Shown here: piece after piece, positions 43,935 through 53,850 of the stretch
How positions within the stretch are numbered: the stretch's first letter is position 1
Layout of the letters: each line of letters opens with the position of its first letter
DNA from: Heterohyrax brucei
Lineage: Eukaryota > Chordata > Mammalia > Hyracoidea > Procaviidae
DNA: 64,000 nt
Direction of reading: 5' to 3'
NCBI GenBank assembly: GCA_028571685.1
Contig: CM053143.1
Coordinates: 139,286,829 to 139,350,828 of the forward strand
Program-made: the position numbers and the translations under genes
Notes under the pieces: model-generated
The model's database searches: none
Told to the model about the DNA's origin: nothing
Seen by the model: the letters and a program-made list of their open reading frames with translations, nothing else

Positions 43935-44085
43935 TTACCCATAGCCATGCATTCTGACTGACAGCAATTCTACAAGGCAGAGTAGAACTGCCCTCCAGGG
44001 TTTTCAGGGAGCAGCTGGTGGATTCAAACTGCCAACCTTTTGGTTAGTACCCATATCTCTCCACCACTGAGCTCCCAGGGCTCTG
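43935..44085 (-). mobile_element. AfroSINE, short form
   Basis: 'cagagtagaactgccctcc', 'gggagcagctggtggattc' and 'ccaccactgagctcccagg'. Confidence 0.9.
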
Positions 44086-44341
44086 TATACATGTAAGTTC
44101 TTCCCAGACCTCGTAGGAAGTAGATCTCCTGGGTTCCAGGGAGGTGGCCCTCCCTGAATAAAGTCAGAATAAGGCTCAATGCCATTTCACAGCTGTTTCT
44201 AGGTCAATGGACACACCTGAAAGACAGTCAGGGGAGGAATCCTGGAGGGGGAGGAAAAAATGTGATACCTGCCCTAAAGAACCATTCTTCCTTCAGATAA
44301 AAACTTTCAAGCATGGCTGCTCTGAGAGAATGCAGGCCTTT

Positions 44342-44388
44342 CCTCTCTCTCTCTCTCTCTCTGTCTTCGTGTCTCTGTCTCTCTCCCT
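44342..44388. repeat. (CT)n simple repeat
   Basis: About 20 bp of perfect CT followed by imperfect TGTCTCT units. Confidence 0.95.
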
Positions 44389-44447
44389 GTTTCATTCGTT
44401 TATTCTCCGAACTAGTGTGTGCTGAGTGTACTAAAAATAGAGCCAAA

Positions 44448-44608
44448 ACCCAAACCAACCCAGTGCTGTCCAACCGATTCTGACTCATAGTGACCCTACA
44501 AGATGGGGTAGAACTGCCCCACTGAATTTCCAAGGAGCAACTGGTGGATTTGGACTGCCAACCTTTGAATTAGCAGACCTAGCACTACCCAGCATGCCAC
44601 CAGGGTTA
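44448..44608 (-). mobile_element. AfroSINE, short form (first of a tandem pair)
   Basis: 'cccaaaccaacccagtgctg', 'gaatttccaaggagcaactgg' and 'gcatgccaccagggtt'. The next SINE follows without a gap. Confidence 0.93.
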
Positions 44609-44758
44609 ACCTATTGCTGTCAGGTCAATTCTGATTCTTAACCACCTTTTAGGACAGAGTAGAACTGCCCCATTGTGTTTCCAAGGAGCAGCTGGTGGAT
44701 TTAAACTGCTGACTTTTTGGTTAGCAGGTCAGCTTGTAACCACGGTGCCAACAGGACC
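44609..44758 (-). mobile_element. AfroSINE, short form (second of a tandem pair)
   Basis: 'ctattgctgtcaggtcaat', 'gtttccaaggagcagctgg' and 'tttggttagcaggtcagc'. Same strand and subtype as its neighbour. Confidence 0.93.
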
Positions 44759-45082
44759 CCAGGGACAACAAAAGATGATTGTCAAGGCACTTACTCTCCA
44801 CTCAGATGGATGGAGCTGACAACGAGGACTCTGTGTGGCAGTGACAGACGCTACAACGGAAAGGAACACAAGGTGAAGAGGGGTCACTCCTCTTGGAAAG
44901 ATGGGGTCTGCTACTTAATAGCAGGGGGACAGGGAAGGCCTCTCTCAGGAGATGACACTTGAGCAGGAATTACAGATCCAGGCAGAGGAAATGGCAAGGA
45001 CAGTGGCCCAGGGGTAGGATGTGAGGTGTCAGGGGTGGCTCTTCGGCCAGCTCATGTAAAGCTTTGTAGATCTACACCTGCC

Positions 45083-45556
45083 GCTGTTGTTATCTGCCAC
45101 CAAGTTGCCCTCCCCCTCAACCCCTAATTTGTGGTACAGTGGGTAAGGGCCAAGTCTGCTAACCGAAAGGTCGGCAGTTCAAATCTTCCAGGCGATCTTT
45201 GGCAAGGTACAGTTCTTCTCTGTCCTATAGGGAATCAGTTCAGCTGCAGTCGGTTGGGTTTTTTTGGTTTTAATGTCAGTGGAACGAAATGCTGCCCAGT
45301 GCTACGCCATTCCCACCATCAAGCTGTATATTAGACCACTGTGATACACGGGAGCTCACTGGCTGATTTTCAGGTAGATTGTGAGGTCTTTCTTTTTAGC
45401 TCCTCTCATCTGGAAGAACCCCTGAGTGGGCATCGCAGCCACTCAAAACGTCCACCAACAGACGGGTGATGGCTGCATGCGTGATACATTGGCTGCAGGT
45501 CGAACCCTAGTCTCCCACGTGGAAGGCAATGTCTTACCCCTGAATCACTACCGCAC
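45083..45556 (-). mobile_element. tRNA-Gly SINE split by an AfroSINE
   Basis: 45083-45122 ('gttatctgccaccaagttgcc') and 45279-45556 ('gtggaacgaaatgctgccc', 'acagacgggtgatggctgc', 'cctagtctcccacgtggaa') are one reverse tRNA-Gly SINE. The right end shows the tRNA-like 'cttacccctgaatcactacc'. Confidence 0.85.
45123..45278 (+). mobile_element. AfroSINE nested in tRNA-Gly SINE
   Basis: 'tttgtggtacagtgggtaag' head, 'gctaaccgaaaggtcggcag' arm with CpG kept, and 'tctctgtcctatagggaatc'. Its B arm is among the best preserved in the window. Confidence 0.92.
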
Positions 45557-45700
45557 GCGATCAGTGTCTACAAGAGTTTCACACTACTAGATGGGAAACC
45601 ACTGGAAGGTTTTTAGCGCAGCAGCAACATGCTCTGAACTAGCTATCTGAAAGATCACTGTTGCTCTTGTTTGGCCATTTGATTGTGAGTGGGGAGATGG

Positions 45701-46151
45701 AGTGGGGAAGGAGGGAGAAGGGTGAAGGAAGGAAGGAAAACTTTTTTTGACATAAATTGCTTTAGTTCCAGCAAGAGAAAAAGGTGATTTATCCCCTAAG
45801 ATGGTAACGGTGGAGGTGGAAAAATTAGGTAGACTCTGAATATATTTTGAAAGAAAAGACAAAGGAATATGCTAATTAATTGGATGTGAGATGTTAGAGA
45901 ACTTCCAAGTTTCACAGATATGAAACTATTTTGTAGCCAAAAAAATATTGCTTCTCTCAAATACTCTGCCTTTGAATTAATTGGGATTTAAAAAATTTCA
46001 GTCCATACACTCTCTCTTTGAGGAGCTAAAAGAAAGGAAGTCTTTTGTGTTTTCATTTATTTTTCTTTTCAATCTTCTCTCTCATTCCTTGCCCCTAAAA
46101 GCCATGTATTCTAATATGTTTGTGTCTTTAAACATGCTTGTACCCATGTTA
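45701..46151. other. Unique sequence
   Basis: A purine-rich stretch (45700-45740), otherwise nothing recognised. Confidence 0.45.
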
Positions 46152-46215
46152 AACCAAAAAACCAAACCCATTGCTGTCAATTACACCTCATTCCAATCCA
46201 TATACGACAGATGTC
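46152..46215 (-). mobile_element. AfroSINE 3' end fragment
   Basis: 'aaaaccaaacccattgctgtc' followed by 'cattccaatccatatacgac'. Only the tail remains. Confidence 0.75.
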
Positions 46216-46800
46216 AAATACAGTGTTCTTTTATGTATATTTGCATTTTTAATTTGCTAAAAGACACTGACTTTAAACTTACTTTCTTTTTTTCACTCAA
46301 CACTGTACTTTTAAGGTTGATTCATGCTGCTGTCCCCAGACAGAGCAGGTATTTAACGTGCTCAGCTATTAGCCAAAAGATTGGGGGTTCAAGTCCATCT
46401 CCTGGTGCACAGGAAAAAAGGCCTGGCAGTCTATTTCTAAAAACAGCCATTGAAAACCTGATGGAACACAGCTGTATTCTGACACACATGCAGTTGCCAT
46501 GAATTACTATTTGCACATATAGTTAATAACTTTTGTTTTCTCCATAATATTTTGCAGTATCTATAACCCTAGTGATAAATATCTAAGTTGCGCACAAATT
46601 CTTGCTGTTACAACAACACTTCAAGATGATCCTTATATAGACTGCATTTATAGATCTATTTGTGGGTATCGCTGGGATAAGATGACTCTAGTTTCCTATT
46701 TACATACTTTACTTGGCGTGATTTTAGGAGATCCTCATGTTCTAGATACTAATCTCTATCAGTTTTAGATATTGTGTTTATTTCCAGTCTGTCATTTATT
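46216..46800 (-). mobile_element. Old L1 3' region, split by a SINE
   Basis: 'tttcactcaacactgtac' (46291), 'aaggttgattcatgctgctg' (46313) and, beyond the SINE, 'gggtatcgctgggataagatg' (46665) are antisense L1. Confidence 0.7.
46333..46508 (+). mobile_element. AfroSINE, type 2, nested in old L1
   Basis: 'gctcagctattagccaaaag', 'ggggttcaagtccatctcc' and 'aacagccattgaaaacctg'. Tail 'catgcagttgccatgaatta'. Confidence 0.9.
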
Positions 46801-47069
46801 TGTTAACCTTATCACTAAGTCTTAAGGAGTTCAGAAGACTTAAGGAGTTAGACATGAGGTAGGAAGGTAACACTTAAAAAAACAGCATGTGTAATACGGG
46901 CAGACCACATTGCCACTGAGTAGAGCATGACAGGAGAAACATTCCTGTTGCAAGTTGATTCGGTGGTGGAACAACGGTCCACCCTGGCTCATCTTCCTCC
47001 CTGCTTCACACTGTCTCTCTTGGGAGGGTTGCGTGCTCTGAGCTCATCATTTTTTTTTTTTTTAAAGTT
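46801..47069. other. Unique sequence
   Basis: A 15-bp motif 'agacttaaggagtta' is partly repeated near 46820-46850. Otherwise unassigned. Confidence 0.4.
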
Positions 47070-47905
47070 TTAAAAAGTTGCTATTATTATTTTTTTATAC
47101 AACTTAATTTATTTGTGCTGCTATTTTTGAGAATATTCACAGCAGGGCATATACCACTTCAATAGTTTCTACATGTACAGTTTGGTGACACTGACAACAC
47201 TGAATTGTGCAGCCATCCTCACCCTCCTTTTCAGAGTTGTCCCTCTGTGGTGAACAGAAACTTACTGCTCCCCTAAGTTTCCTATCTAATCTCTCTAGCT
47301 GCTGTTGTCAATAAGATCCCATTCTTTACTGCTTATGCTATTGTTGGGTTTTAAAAAGACTTCAGGGGATGTCTCAGTTATCCAGTGCTGCTATAACAGA
47401 AATACTATGCGCGGATGGCTTTACAAAGGAAAATTTTATTCTGTCACAGTCCAGTAGGCTACAAGTCCAAATTCAGGGCATCAGTTCCAAAGGAAGACTT
47501 TCTCTGTTGGCTCTGGAGGAAGGTCTTTGTCATCAATCTTTCTTTCCCTGGGCTGGGATCTGCTGAGACACAGGGACCCAGGTCCTTTCCAAAGGACACA
47601 CTCAGCTCCCAGCCCCGCTTCCTTCTTGATGGTATGAGGCCCCCAAATCTCCACTTGTTTCCCTTTCCTTTAGAGCCCAAGAGACTGCCTCAGGCACAAT
47701 ACAGTCTCACACCTTGTGTTGCCCCACCAACACAACTATCACCCATTCTCCCTCCTTAACGTCGTCGAGGTGGAGAAATATCACACAGTACTGGGAATCA
47801 TGGCCTAGCCAAACTGCTATACACATTTTTGGAGCAACACACTCAATCCATGGCAGGGGGTATTTTTGATTTAAGGTTTAATAGTTGTCTAAAGGCAATT
47901 CCAGT
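47070..47905 (-). mobile_element. Old L1 3' region, split by an LTR
   Basis: 'atagtttctacatgtacag' (47162), 'ctgttgtcaataagatccc' (47302) and 'aaaagacttcagggg' up to the LTR, then 'gatttaaggtttaatagttg' (47867) after it. This is text I associate with Afrotherian L1 antisense copies. Confidence 0.75.
47370..47855 (-). mobile_element. ERVL-MaLR-type solo LTR with 5-bp duplication
   Basis: 486 bp, TGTCTCAGTTATCC...CCATGGCA, with 'gctgctataacagaaatac' (47389), 'tccaaattcagggcatcag' (47467) and 'gggaatcatggcctagcc' (47795). Flanked by GGGGA (47365-47369) and GGGGG (47856-47860), a one-mismatch 5-bp target duplication as expected for ERVL-MaLR. The best-preserved of the MaLR LTRs here. Confidence 0.88.
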
Positions 47906-48084
47906 CTTTTCTTAAAGCACAGTTGGGAGAAATACATTCAGCAGACTCTAGTCAAAACCTTTTTTAAATTCCAGATTGACATTTTTTATTGCCCAGTCTA
48001 GAGCTTAGCAAAAATATGAGTGCGGCCTGCCCGTCATGTCTTCTTTCTTCTTCTAATAGAAATATAATAGAAAATATTTACATA

Positions 48085-48275
48085 ATGCTACTTACCTGAC
48101 AGAAATTTTTCTTAGTGCTTTGCAAATAGAAAATTTTCTATACTTCAAAACAACTCGGTGGAGTAGGTACTCTTATTATTTCCATTTTACAGATTGAAAA
48201 ACTGAGGCCCATAGAAATTAAGTGACTTGCTGAAGATGACACAACTAGTAAGTGGTACAGCCCAAATATATCTTT
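48085..48275 (+). mobile_element. MIR, well preserved
   Basis: 'ccattttacagattgaaaaac', 'tgaggcccatagaaattaag' and 'gacacaactagtaagtgg' in order. Confidence 0.88.
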
Positions 48276-48329
48276 ATCCCATGGGGAACATATTCTGTGT
48301 GTTTGGGAATGGTGTTGATGCCGTAACAC

Positions 48330-48740
48330 TCCAACCCATAGAGCTTGTGATCCACGCCCTTTAGCAAATGACTAGAGCATGATTAGTTCAAGGATGAGAA
48401 TGTGACCCAAGACCTCTGGAGCATGATTGGCTCAAGGATGGGCATATGACCTAGCTTGGGCCAAGTAAATCTTTCCTGAAGGTTTGCTGTCTGGGCTATG
48501 GGGCAATTGTCCTATTTCTGCGGATAATTCTAGGATGGTTGTGAGTCCTTGGCTGCCAGGGGCCATCATTCTCACTACACAGGACAAGAGATTGAGAGAC
48601 TGACATCCAATGACATTACTTTAACCCCTTAATCCAACCACAACAGAAGCCAGTACGAACCTGGACTTTTTACTTTTGTGAGCCTGTTAATTTCCTCTTT
48701 TCCTTAACCTAGTTGGAGTTGAGTTTCTTTCATGTTCTCA
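48330..48740 (+). mobile_element. Old LTR-like repeat
   Basis: 'ctcaaggatgggcatatgac', 'ttttgtgagcctgttaatttcc' and 'agttggagttgagtttc' recall an ancient mammalian LTR with an AATAAA-type end. A duplicated 'gagcatgattggctcaag'-like motif occurs at 48375 and 48418. Family uncertain. Confidence 0.5.
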
Positions 48741-48810
48741 AAAAATTTCTGTATACTTCAAATGGTCTACAAGCCCCTTTGTCAGGTTTCTGACCGCTAA
48801 ATATTACTTG

Positions 48811-48965
48811 GATGCCCGTGGTGTCATAGTGGTTAAGCACTACAAAAGGTCAGCAGTTCACATCCACCAGATGCTCCTTGGAAACTGTATGGGGTAGTTT
48901 TACTATGTCATACAGTGTCACTATGAGTCAGAAATGACTCAACAGCAGTGCGTTTGGGTTCCTTT
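48811..48965 (+). mobile_element. AfroSINE, short form with arm deletion
   Basis: 'gcccgtggtgtcatagtgg' head goes directly to 'actacaaaaggtcagcag', so about 12 bases of the tRNA-like anticodon region are missing. Tail 'aaatgactcaacagcagtg'. Confidence 0.9.
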
Positions 48966-49444
48966 TGGGATTGCTGTTTAAATTGTCTTCCTCCAGTGAA
49001 AGAAATTCCCACAGTGTGAATTCAGTATCAATGTAGAATTGAGAAACCAAATTTCCAACTTTCTCTGGAGCCAGAATGCAGCACATGACTCCAGCCCTGG
49101 CAACCACCTGATTGTCTCCACACAGGATTCCACAAAGCATGGGGTTTCTGTCTTTGCTGGTGCTGGTGGTAACAGAGCTATCCAGCTTTCAGGAGCAGCA
49201 AAGGTTACACAGCCCAGAACTTCACACAGAAGGATCACTGGTCAGAACAGTAGTAACAGGAATAAAGCCAAATTCCTTTTATTTCCTGTTTGTATGTAGC
49301 AACAACATACTAACATAAGCTGTGCCTGACTGAATCTGTTCCTCCAGTTCTCCCAAGATACCTAAAATGCCATCAATATCCTTTAAAGAATCGCATTTTT
49401 GTTTAAACAAAGCCAGATGATTTCCGTAGTTTGCAACAAAGAAC
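48966..49444. other. Unassigned sequence
   Basis: About 480 bp with overlapping frames on both strands (48928-49318). No domain or repeat recognised. Confidence 0.4.
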
Positions 49445-49660
49445 GCTGGCAGAATGATCCACAATGGCTAAAGGTAGAAACAACCCAAGTGTTCATCCAC
49501 AGATGAATGGATAAACAGTATGTGGACATATGTACAATGGAATATAACTCAGCCACAAAGAAAAATGAAGTCCTGATACATGCTGCCACACAGGTGAAAC
49601 TTGAAAACATGCTGAGTGAAATACATCAGACACACAAGGGAAATGTTATATGATCCCATG

Positions 49661-49695
49661 AGTTGGATCTGACTCGACAGCACTTGGCTGGCTTA
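49661..49695 (+). mobile_element. Tail-only RTE/SINE insertion, about 35 bp
   Basis: 'ggatctgactcgacagcac' then 'ttggctggctta' sits inside L1 between 'gttatatgatcccat' and 'attcagaataggcaaat'. Only the last bases of an RTE/AfroSINE 3' end are present, an extreme 5' truncation. Confidence 0.75.
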
Positions 49696-49805
49696 TACAA
49701 AATATTCAGAATAGGCAAATATGTAGTCTCTGAAGTTTATTAGTTGTTACTAGGGGAGAGAGGGAAGGGGCGTGGGGAGGTATGGCTTAGAGTCCTGAAT
49801 TTCTG

Positions 49806-49905
49806 ATGGAGCCCTGGTGGCACAGTGGTTAAGAGATCTACCACTAGCCAAAAGACTGGCAGCTCAAATTCATCAGTCACTCCTTGGAAACCCTATTAAG
49901 AATTT
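49806..49905 (+). mobile_element. AfroSINE, 5' portion
   Basis: 'gatggagccctggtggcacag' is a near-consensus head. The copy stops after 'ggaaaccctattaag', so the 3' end is missing. Confidence 0.92.
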
Positions 49906-50079
49906 CTATAAAAGGTGATTAAAAAAATTGTAAATAGGTCACGATGATGATCATGCAACATGATGAATGTAATTAGGTCACTGAATTGTACATACAAAAA
50001 AATGGTTGAAATGGCAATTATTTTGCTACATGTATTTCACTACGATTATAATAAAAACAAAAAGAACCCTGGCTGACAT

Positions 50080-50205
50080 ACCTAGTTATAAAACACAAGT
50101 GCCATGAGAACAGGGGCCATGTCTCTCCTTTGCCATTACACCTCCAGCACATAAAAGAGTGGCTGACACATAAAAGGTGTTGAATACATGATAGAGTACA
50201 ACTAT
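50080..50205 (+). mobile_element. L2 LINE 3' end
   Basis: 'catgagaacaggggccatg', 'gtgacacataaaaggtg'-like text and 'ttgaatacatgatagag' match the L2 3' end. Confidence 0.7.
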
Positions 50206-50371
50206 AATCATATTACTCTTCTGCTCACAATCTATGAAGAAAAAAATAAAAAGTTATGAACAATCCTACCACTAGATACAATGATTATTAAATTTTCAGT
50301 GACTGTAATTCTAGCTCCTCTGTCTCTGTAAATATAAATACAGATAAACATGTAGATATATGCAGAGACAC

Positions 50372-50585
50372 CAAAAACCAAACTCAAAGCTGTTGTTGTT
50401 GATTCAATTCCAACACACAGTGATCCTATGGAGCAGAGTAGAGCCACTTCATATGGATTCCAAGACTGTAAATCTTGATGGAAGAAGACTGTCCCATCTT
50501 TCTCCTGTGGAGTGGCTGTTGTGTTCAAACTGTCAGTCTTTCAGTTAGTAGCCAAGGACTTCAACAACTGTGCTACCAGGGCCCT
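50372..50585 (-). mobile_element. AfroSINE, long form
   Basis: 'actgtaaatcttgatggaag' through 'tctttctcctgtggagtgg' shows the internal block retained. Head 'aactgtgctaccagggccc'. Confidence 0.93.
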
Positions 50586-50589
50586 TATA

Positions 50590-51087
50590 TTAGGAAATTA
50601 AAGTTTATTTTAAGCAAAATGTGATTATAACACGCGTATTGTTTTGTAATGTGTTCTTCTTTCACCTCTCTTATTTTTTAAAGACCTAATACATCTTAGG
50701 CATTATTCCATGTCAACAGATTTTAGCTATATCATTATTCTTACTGGAAAATTGCTGCAGGGTATTCCACTGTTTATGTTTTTAAAAAGCATTGCTGTAC
50801 AGTCATTTCCAAGTCACGGCAACCCCATGTGTGCCCGAGTAGAACTGTGGCCCATAGGGTTTTCAGTGGCTGTTTTTCAGAAGCAGATCACTAAGTCTTT
50901 CTTTCAAGGAGCCCCTGAATAATTTGAACCTTCAACCTTCAGGTTAACAGCTGAGTGAGGTAATGCTTTGTACCACCAGGCAACCCCATGTTTACATAAA
51001 CCACAATGAAGAATCTGTTATTGGACTTTTAAGTTATTTCTCGTAGATATATGCCCTCTATGAATATATTCTATGTATCTATGAAAT
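50590..51087 (-). mobile_element. Old L1 fragment, split by a SINE
   Basis: 'attattccatgtcaacag' (50702), 'gctgcagggtattccactg' (50754), then 'ggacttttaagttatttctcg' (51024) and 'atatatgccctctatgaa' (51047). Diverged antisense L1. Confidence 0.6.
50788..50988 (-). mobile_element. AfroSINE, type 2, nested in old L1
   Basis: 'gttttcagtggctgtttttc', 'caaggagcccctgaataat' and 'caggttaacagctgagtgag'. Confidence 0.9.
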
Positions 51088-51112
51088 ACACACACACACA
51101 CACACACACACA
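51088..51112. repeat. (AC)n microsatellite
   Basis: 25-bp perfect run directly 5' of an RTE fragment. Confidence 0.97.
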
Positions 51113-51430
51113 GAGGAACAAATCTGTCTCAGAGGTACAGCCAGAATGCTCCTTAGAAGGGATGATGGCAAGACTTCATCTCACATACTTTGGACATATT
51201 ATTAGGAAGGACCCGTCCCTGGAGAAAGACATCATGCTTGGCAAAGCAGAGGCTCAATGAAAAAGAGGAAGACCCTCAACCAAATGGTTTGACACAGTGG
51301 CTGCAGTAAAGGGTTTGAGCCTAATGATGGCGGTGAGTATGGTACAGGACCAGGCAGTACATCAGTCTGTTGTCCACGTGGAGAGTAGGGGTTGGGACTG
51401 ATTCAGCTGTACCCGACAACACAACACACA
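51113..51430 (+). mobile_element. RTE LINE 3' end
   Basis: 'cagccagaatgctccttag', 'cacatactttggacatatt', 'gacatcatgcttggcaaag' and a 'cccgacaacacaacac' tail. The frame 51051-51260 shows PECSLEGMMARLHLTYFGH, the RTE C-terminal block. Confidence 0.9.
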
Positions 51431-51449
51431 TGCGGTCTCTACGTATTAC

Positions 51450-51620
51450 TTATTGTTGCTGCTGTTGGTGAGTCGATTCCAGCTCATAGCTACCCCGTGC
51501 TCCTTGCCATTTTCTTGGCTGTGATCTTTACAGAAGCAGATTGCCAGGTCCTTCTCCTCTGGAGCCCGTCAGTGTTTTCAAACCACCAACCTTTAGGTTA
51601 GCATGCAGCTATGTACAGAC
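51450..51620 (-). mobile_element. AfroSINE, long form
   Basis: 'ttggctgtgatctttacag', 'gattgccaggtccttctcc' and 'ccaacctttaggttagcatg'. Confidence 0.85.
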
Positions 51621-53634
51621 CGATGCTTTTAGAGAAATGTCTTGGACTTACTTGATTGAAACCTTCTTTCACTCTGTTTTTCCATAGGCACTTCTTTTAT
51701 TCCTGTTTCTTTCACTCTAAATGCTTACGATCACCACAACAAAAATTAGAAGCACATCAAATTATTCACACTAAATACTAAAGGTTTTAAGGGCTTGTTG
51801 GTTTATTTGCTTCTTTGTGTATTTGCTGGTTTATTTATTCATCTATTTTTGCTAGATTTTTGGAGAACAAAATTCTTTTTTTAAGGCTAGATTTCACTCT
51901 ATTTTCAGGGTCGAAGAGGAAATGTTCTCAGGTGAGTTTTTTTTTCTTTTAAAGCCACTTGACTTTTGCAAGTGGTGATATGTTCTGGGTAATCACATAT
52001 AATGAACCATGCACTCTGAGAAAACCCTGAATTAATAGAAAAAAGAAGACTCGGCAAAGAAGAGGAAATATCTACAGGCTTCAGGGAACATAGTTTGATA
52101 AGTGAGACCTGTCAATTTTGCTGTTTTGTGATTAGAAGAAAATCCCACGAGGCACTGAGGGTTTCCCTCAAGGCTCGGTGAGAACGGACAGCGATCCCGG
52201 TGATTAGCACACCTACACGTTCATTGGGGGGCCTGTGTGTTTACTACTCTCTTCAGTCTTAGGGATTGCTTTGCTGCCTCCTCCCCAGAAATGCATCATC
52301 CTCTCAAAGACGACACAGTGTAAATAACAGAATTGTAAAAATGAACAAATGTACTCTTTTGCATTCAAGGTGGTTGCCATAGCAATGGTGAACCAAAGTG
52401 CAGATTTCCTATGAGCCAGCCACTCGGAGGAGAGCCAAGCCCTCATCTCTCAACCAGACACCACCTTTGCAGCCACGCATGAGACCCTCTTGTCGTGGAG
52501 TTAAAGAACACTCAAATGTATCTGAGAAGAGCTGCCCACCTTCTAAATCACAGATCTCTCAACGTCCCTCTCTAAGATACCCCTCAAACTGCACACTCAG
52601 ACCACTTCCAAATGGATTCAGCAAAGAAGTGATTCATACCAGCCCCGAGCACTCATTAGGAATATTGGTACTAATGAACTAAGATAATTGATTGGAAATA
52701 TGCACTTAAAAATCATTCTCCTTTCTGCTTCCAGTTTAGTGAGCTCTTTGCCGTTTAAGTGACATACAAATCTTTCCATGTCATTGCTGTGATCTGTTAT
52801 ATATACTGGGGGGGACATGGCCAGTTTCATATTCTGCTATCTTTATGTTCTTGTATTTTATCTTTCTTCTCTCCTTCTGTCAGCACCTCTTCTTCCTTTT
52901 CTATAATATTGTTTATTAAGTATTGGCGTCTGTGCCAGCAGTTAATGATTAGAATATATTAAGGAAATCACTGTTATCAGGATTCATCATTGGGATACAA
53001 CCTGAAAAAGCTTAGAGAGGCAAGATCACGGGAGTCAGGAGACGGCAAGGCCAATACCAAGCACGCAGATCCCCGGATGTCTGAATTGTATTTGATAATG
53101 ACAAGCAGAATTCACACACTGAACCCCAAAGTCTCCAAGCCACACTGGCCATGATCTTGGGCCAACTCAGAACACTTCTTTTTTTACCCCCACCTTATCT
53201 TAAAGACTTTTAATGGTAGATTTCCTCTTGTCTGGAAGAACCTTGACTGGGTCTGAAAAGCACTGAGTCCTGGCACCACCCATCTGGCATCCCCAGTGGG
53301 CACAGGAAGCTCATTCTCCAGGTTTTGAAAATCACGGACTTTTTTTAATCTCGTGAAGACTGAGAAGCTCCTTTCTAGAAAACAGAAAACGCAAGTGTGC
53401 ACATGCATGTACAGACTCACATACACAAGCAGAAGCTAGTTTTTTTTTTGCTACAATTTGAAAGACTTCATGGATCTCCACTGAAGCCCAAGTCAAGGAT
53501 TATGGAGTGAAATGCATTAGTCAAGAGAAAGAAGTAACATCCTAGATACTGACATCTAGTCCTCCATCCTGACATCGTTTCATTCATGAGTGCTGATTAA
53601 ACACTTCCTTATGCTTATCCACTCAAGGTTGGTC
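51621..53634. other. 2.0-kb unique block
   Basis: No repeat assigned apart from T-rich stretches and weak L2-like text near 52850. Frames at 52398-52682 and 53184-53426 lack domains. It contains the X-box-like site at 52373, so a regulatory role is possible but not shown. Confidence 0.45.
52373..52386. promoter_or_regulatory. RFX X-box-like motif
   Basis: GTTGCCATAGCAAT: two inverted RFX half-sites with a 2-bp spacer. The second half differs from RGYAAC only in its last base. Motif evidence only. Confidence 0.4.
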
Positions 53635-53850
53635 TTGTAGTTAACTGCCATGCAGTTGGCCTCTGACTCACGGCAACTCCATTCTCAAGGGAACTAAATG
53701 TTGGTTGGCCCTGTACCATCCCCACGATTGGTTATGAATCAGATCCTGGTGATCCACGGGGTTTTCAGTGGCTGCTACTGGGAAGTAGAGCATCAAGCCT
53801 TTCTTCCTAGTCTGTCTTAATCTAGAAGTTCTGCTGAAATCTCGTCCACG
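53635..53850 (-). mobile_element. tRNA-Gly SINE, 3' part (left of MaLR element)
   Basis: 'gccctgtaccatccccacg', 'gatccacggggttttcagtgg' and 'gtctgtcttaatctagaag' follow the family up to 'ctgaaatctcgtcc', where the LTR begins. Confidence 0.85.

Larger units (their letters stand above)
44388..45700 (-). mobile_element. L2 LINE carrying four later SINEs
   Basis: Antisense L2 pieces: 'ttcattcgtttattctcc' (44392), 'tctcaggagatgacacttg' (44942), 'gatccaggcagaggaaatg' (44977), 'catgtaaagctttgtagatc' (45053), then 'gggaaaccactggaaggttt' (45593) and 'gaaagatcactgttgctc' (45649). Two AfroSINEs, one tRNA-Gly SINE and an AfroSINE inside that SINE lie between the pieces. Confidence 0.8.
49445..50065 (+). 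mobile_element. Old L1 3' end with SINE insertions
   Basis: 'gatgaatggataaacagtatg' (49502), 'tggaatataactcagccac' (49539), 'gctgagtgaaatacatcag' (49610), 'gttgttactaggggagagag' (49743) and 'cactgaattgtacatac' (49979) are L1 3' landmarks in order. An AfroSINE (49806-49905) and a tail-only piece (49661-49695) interrupt it. Confidence 0.85.

Noticed and set aside
44228-44533. Antisense frame rich in Arg/Glu
   Set aside because: Encoded by the (CT)n simple repeat.
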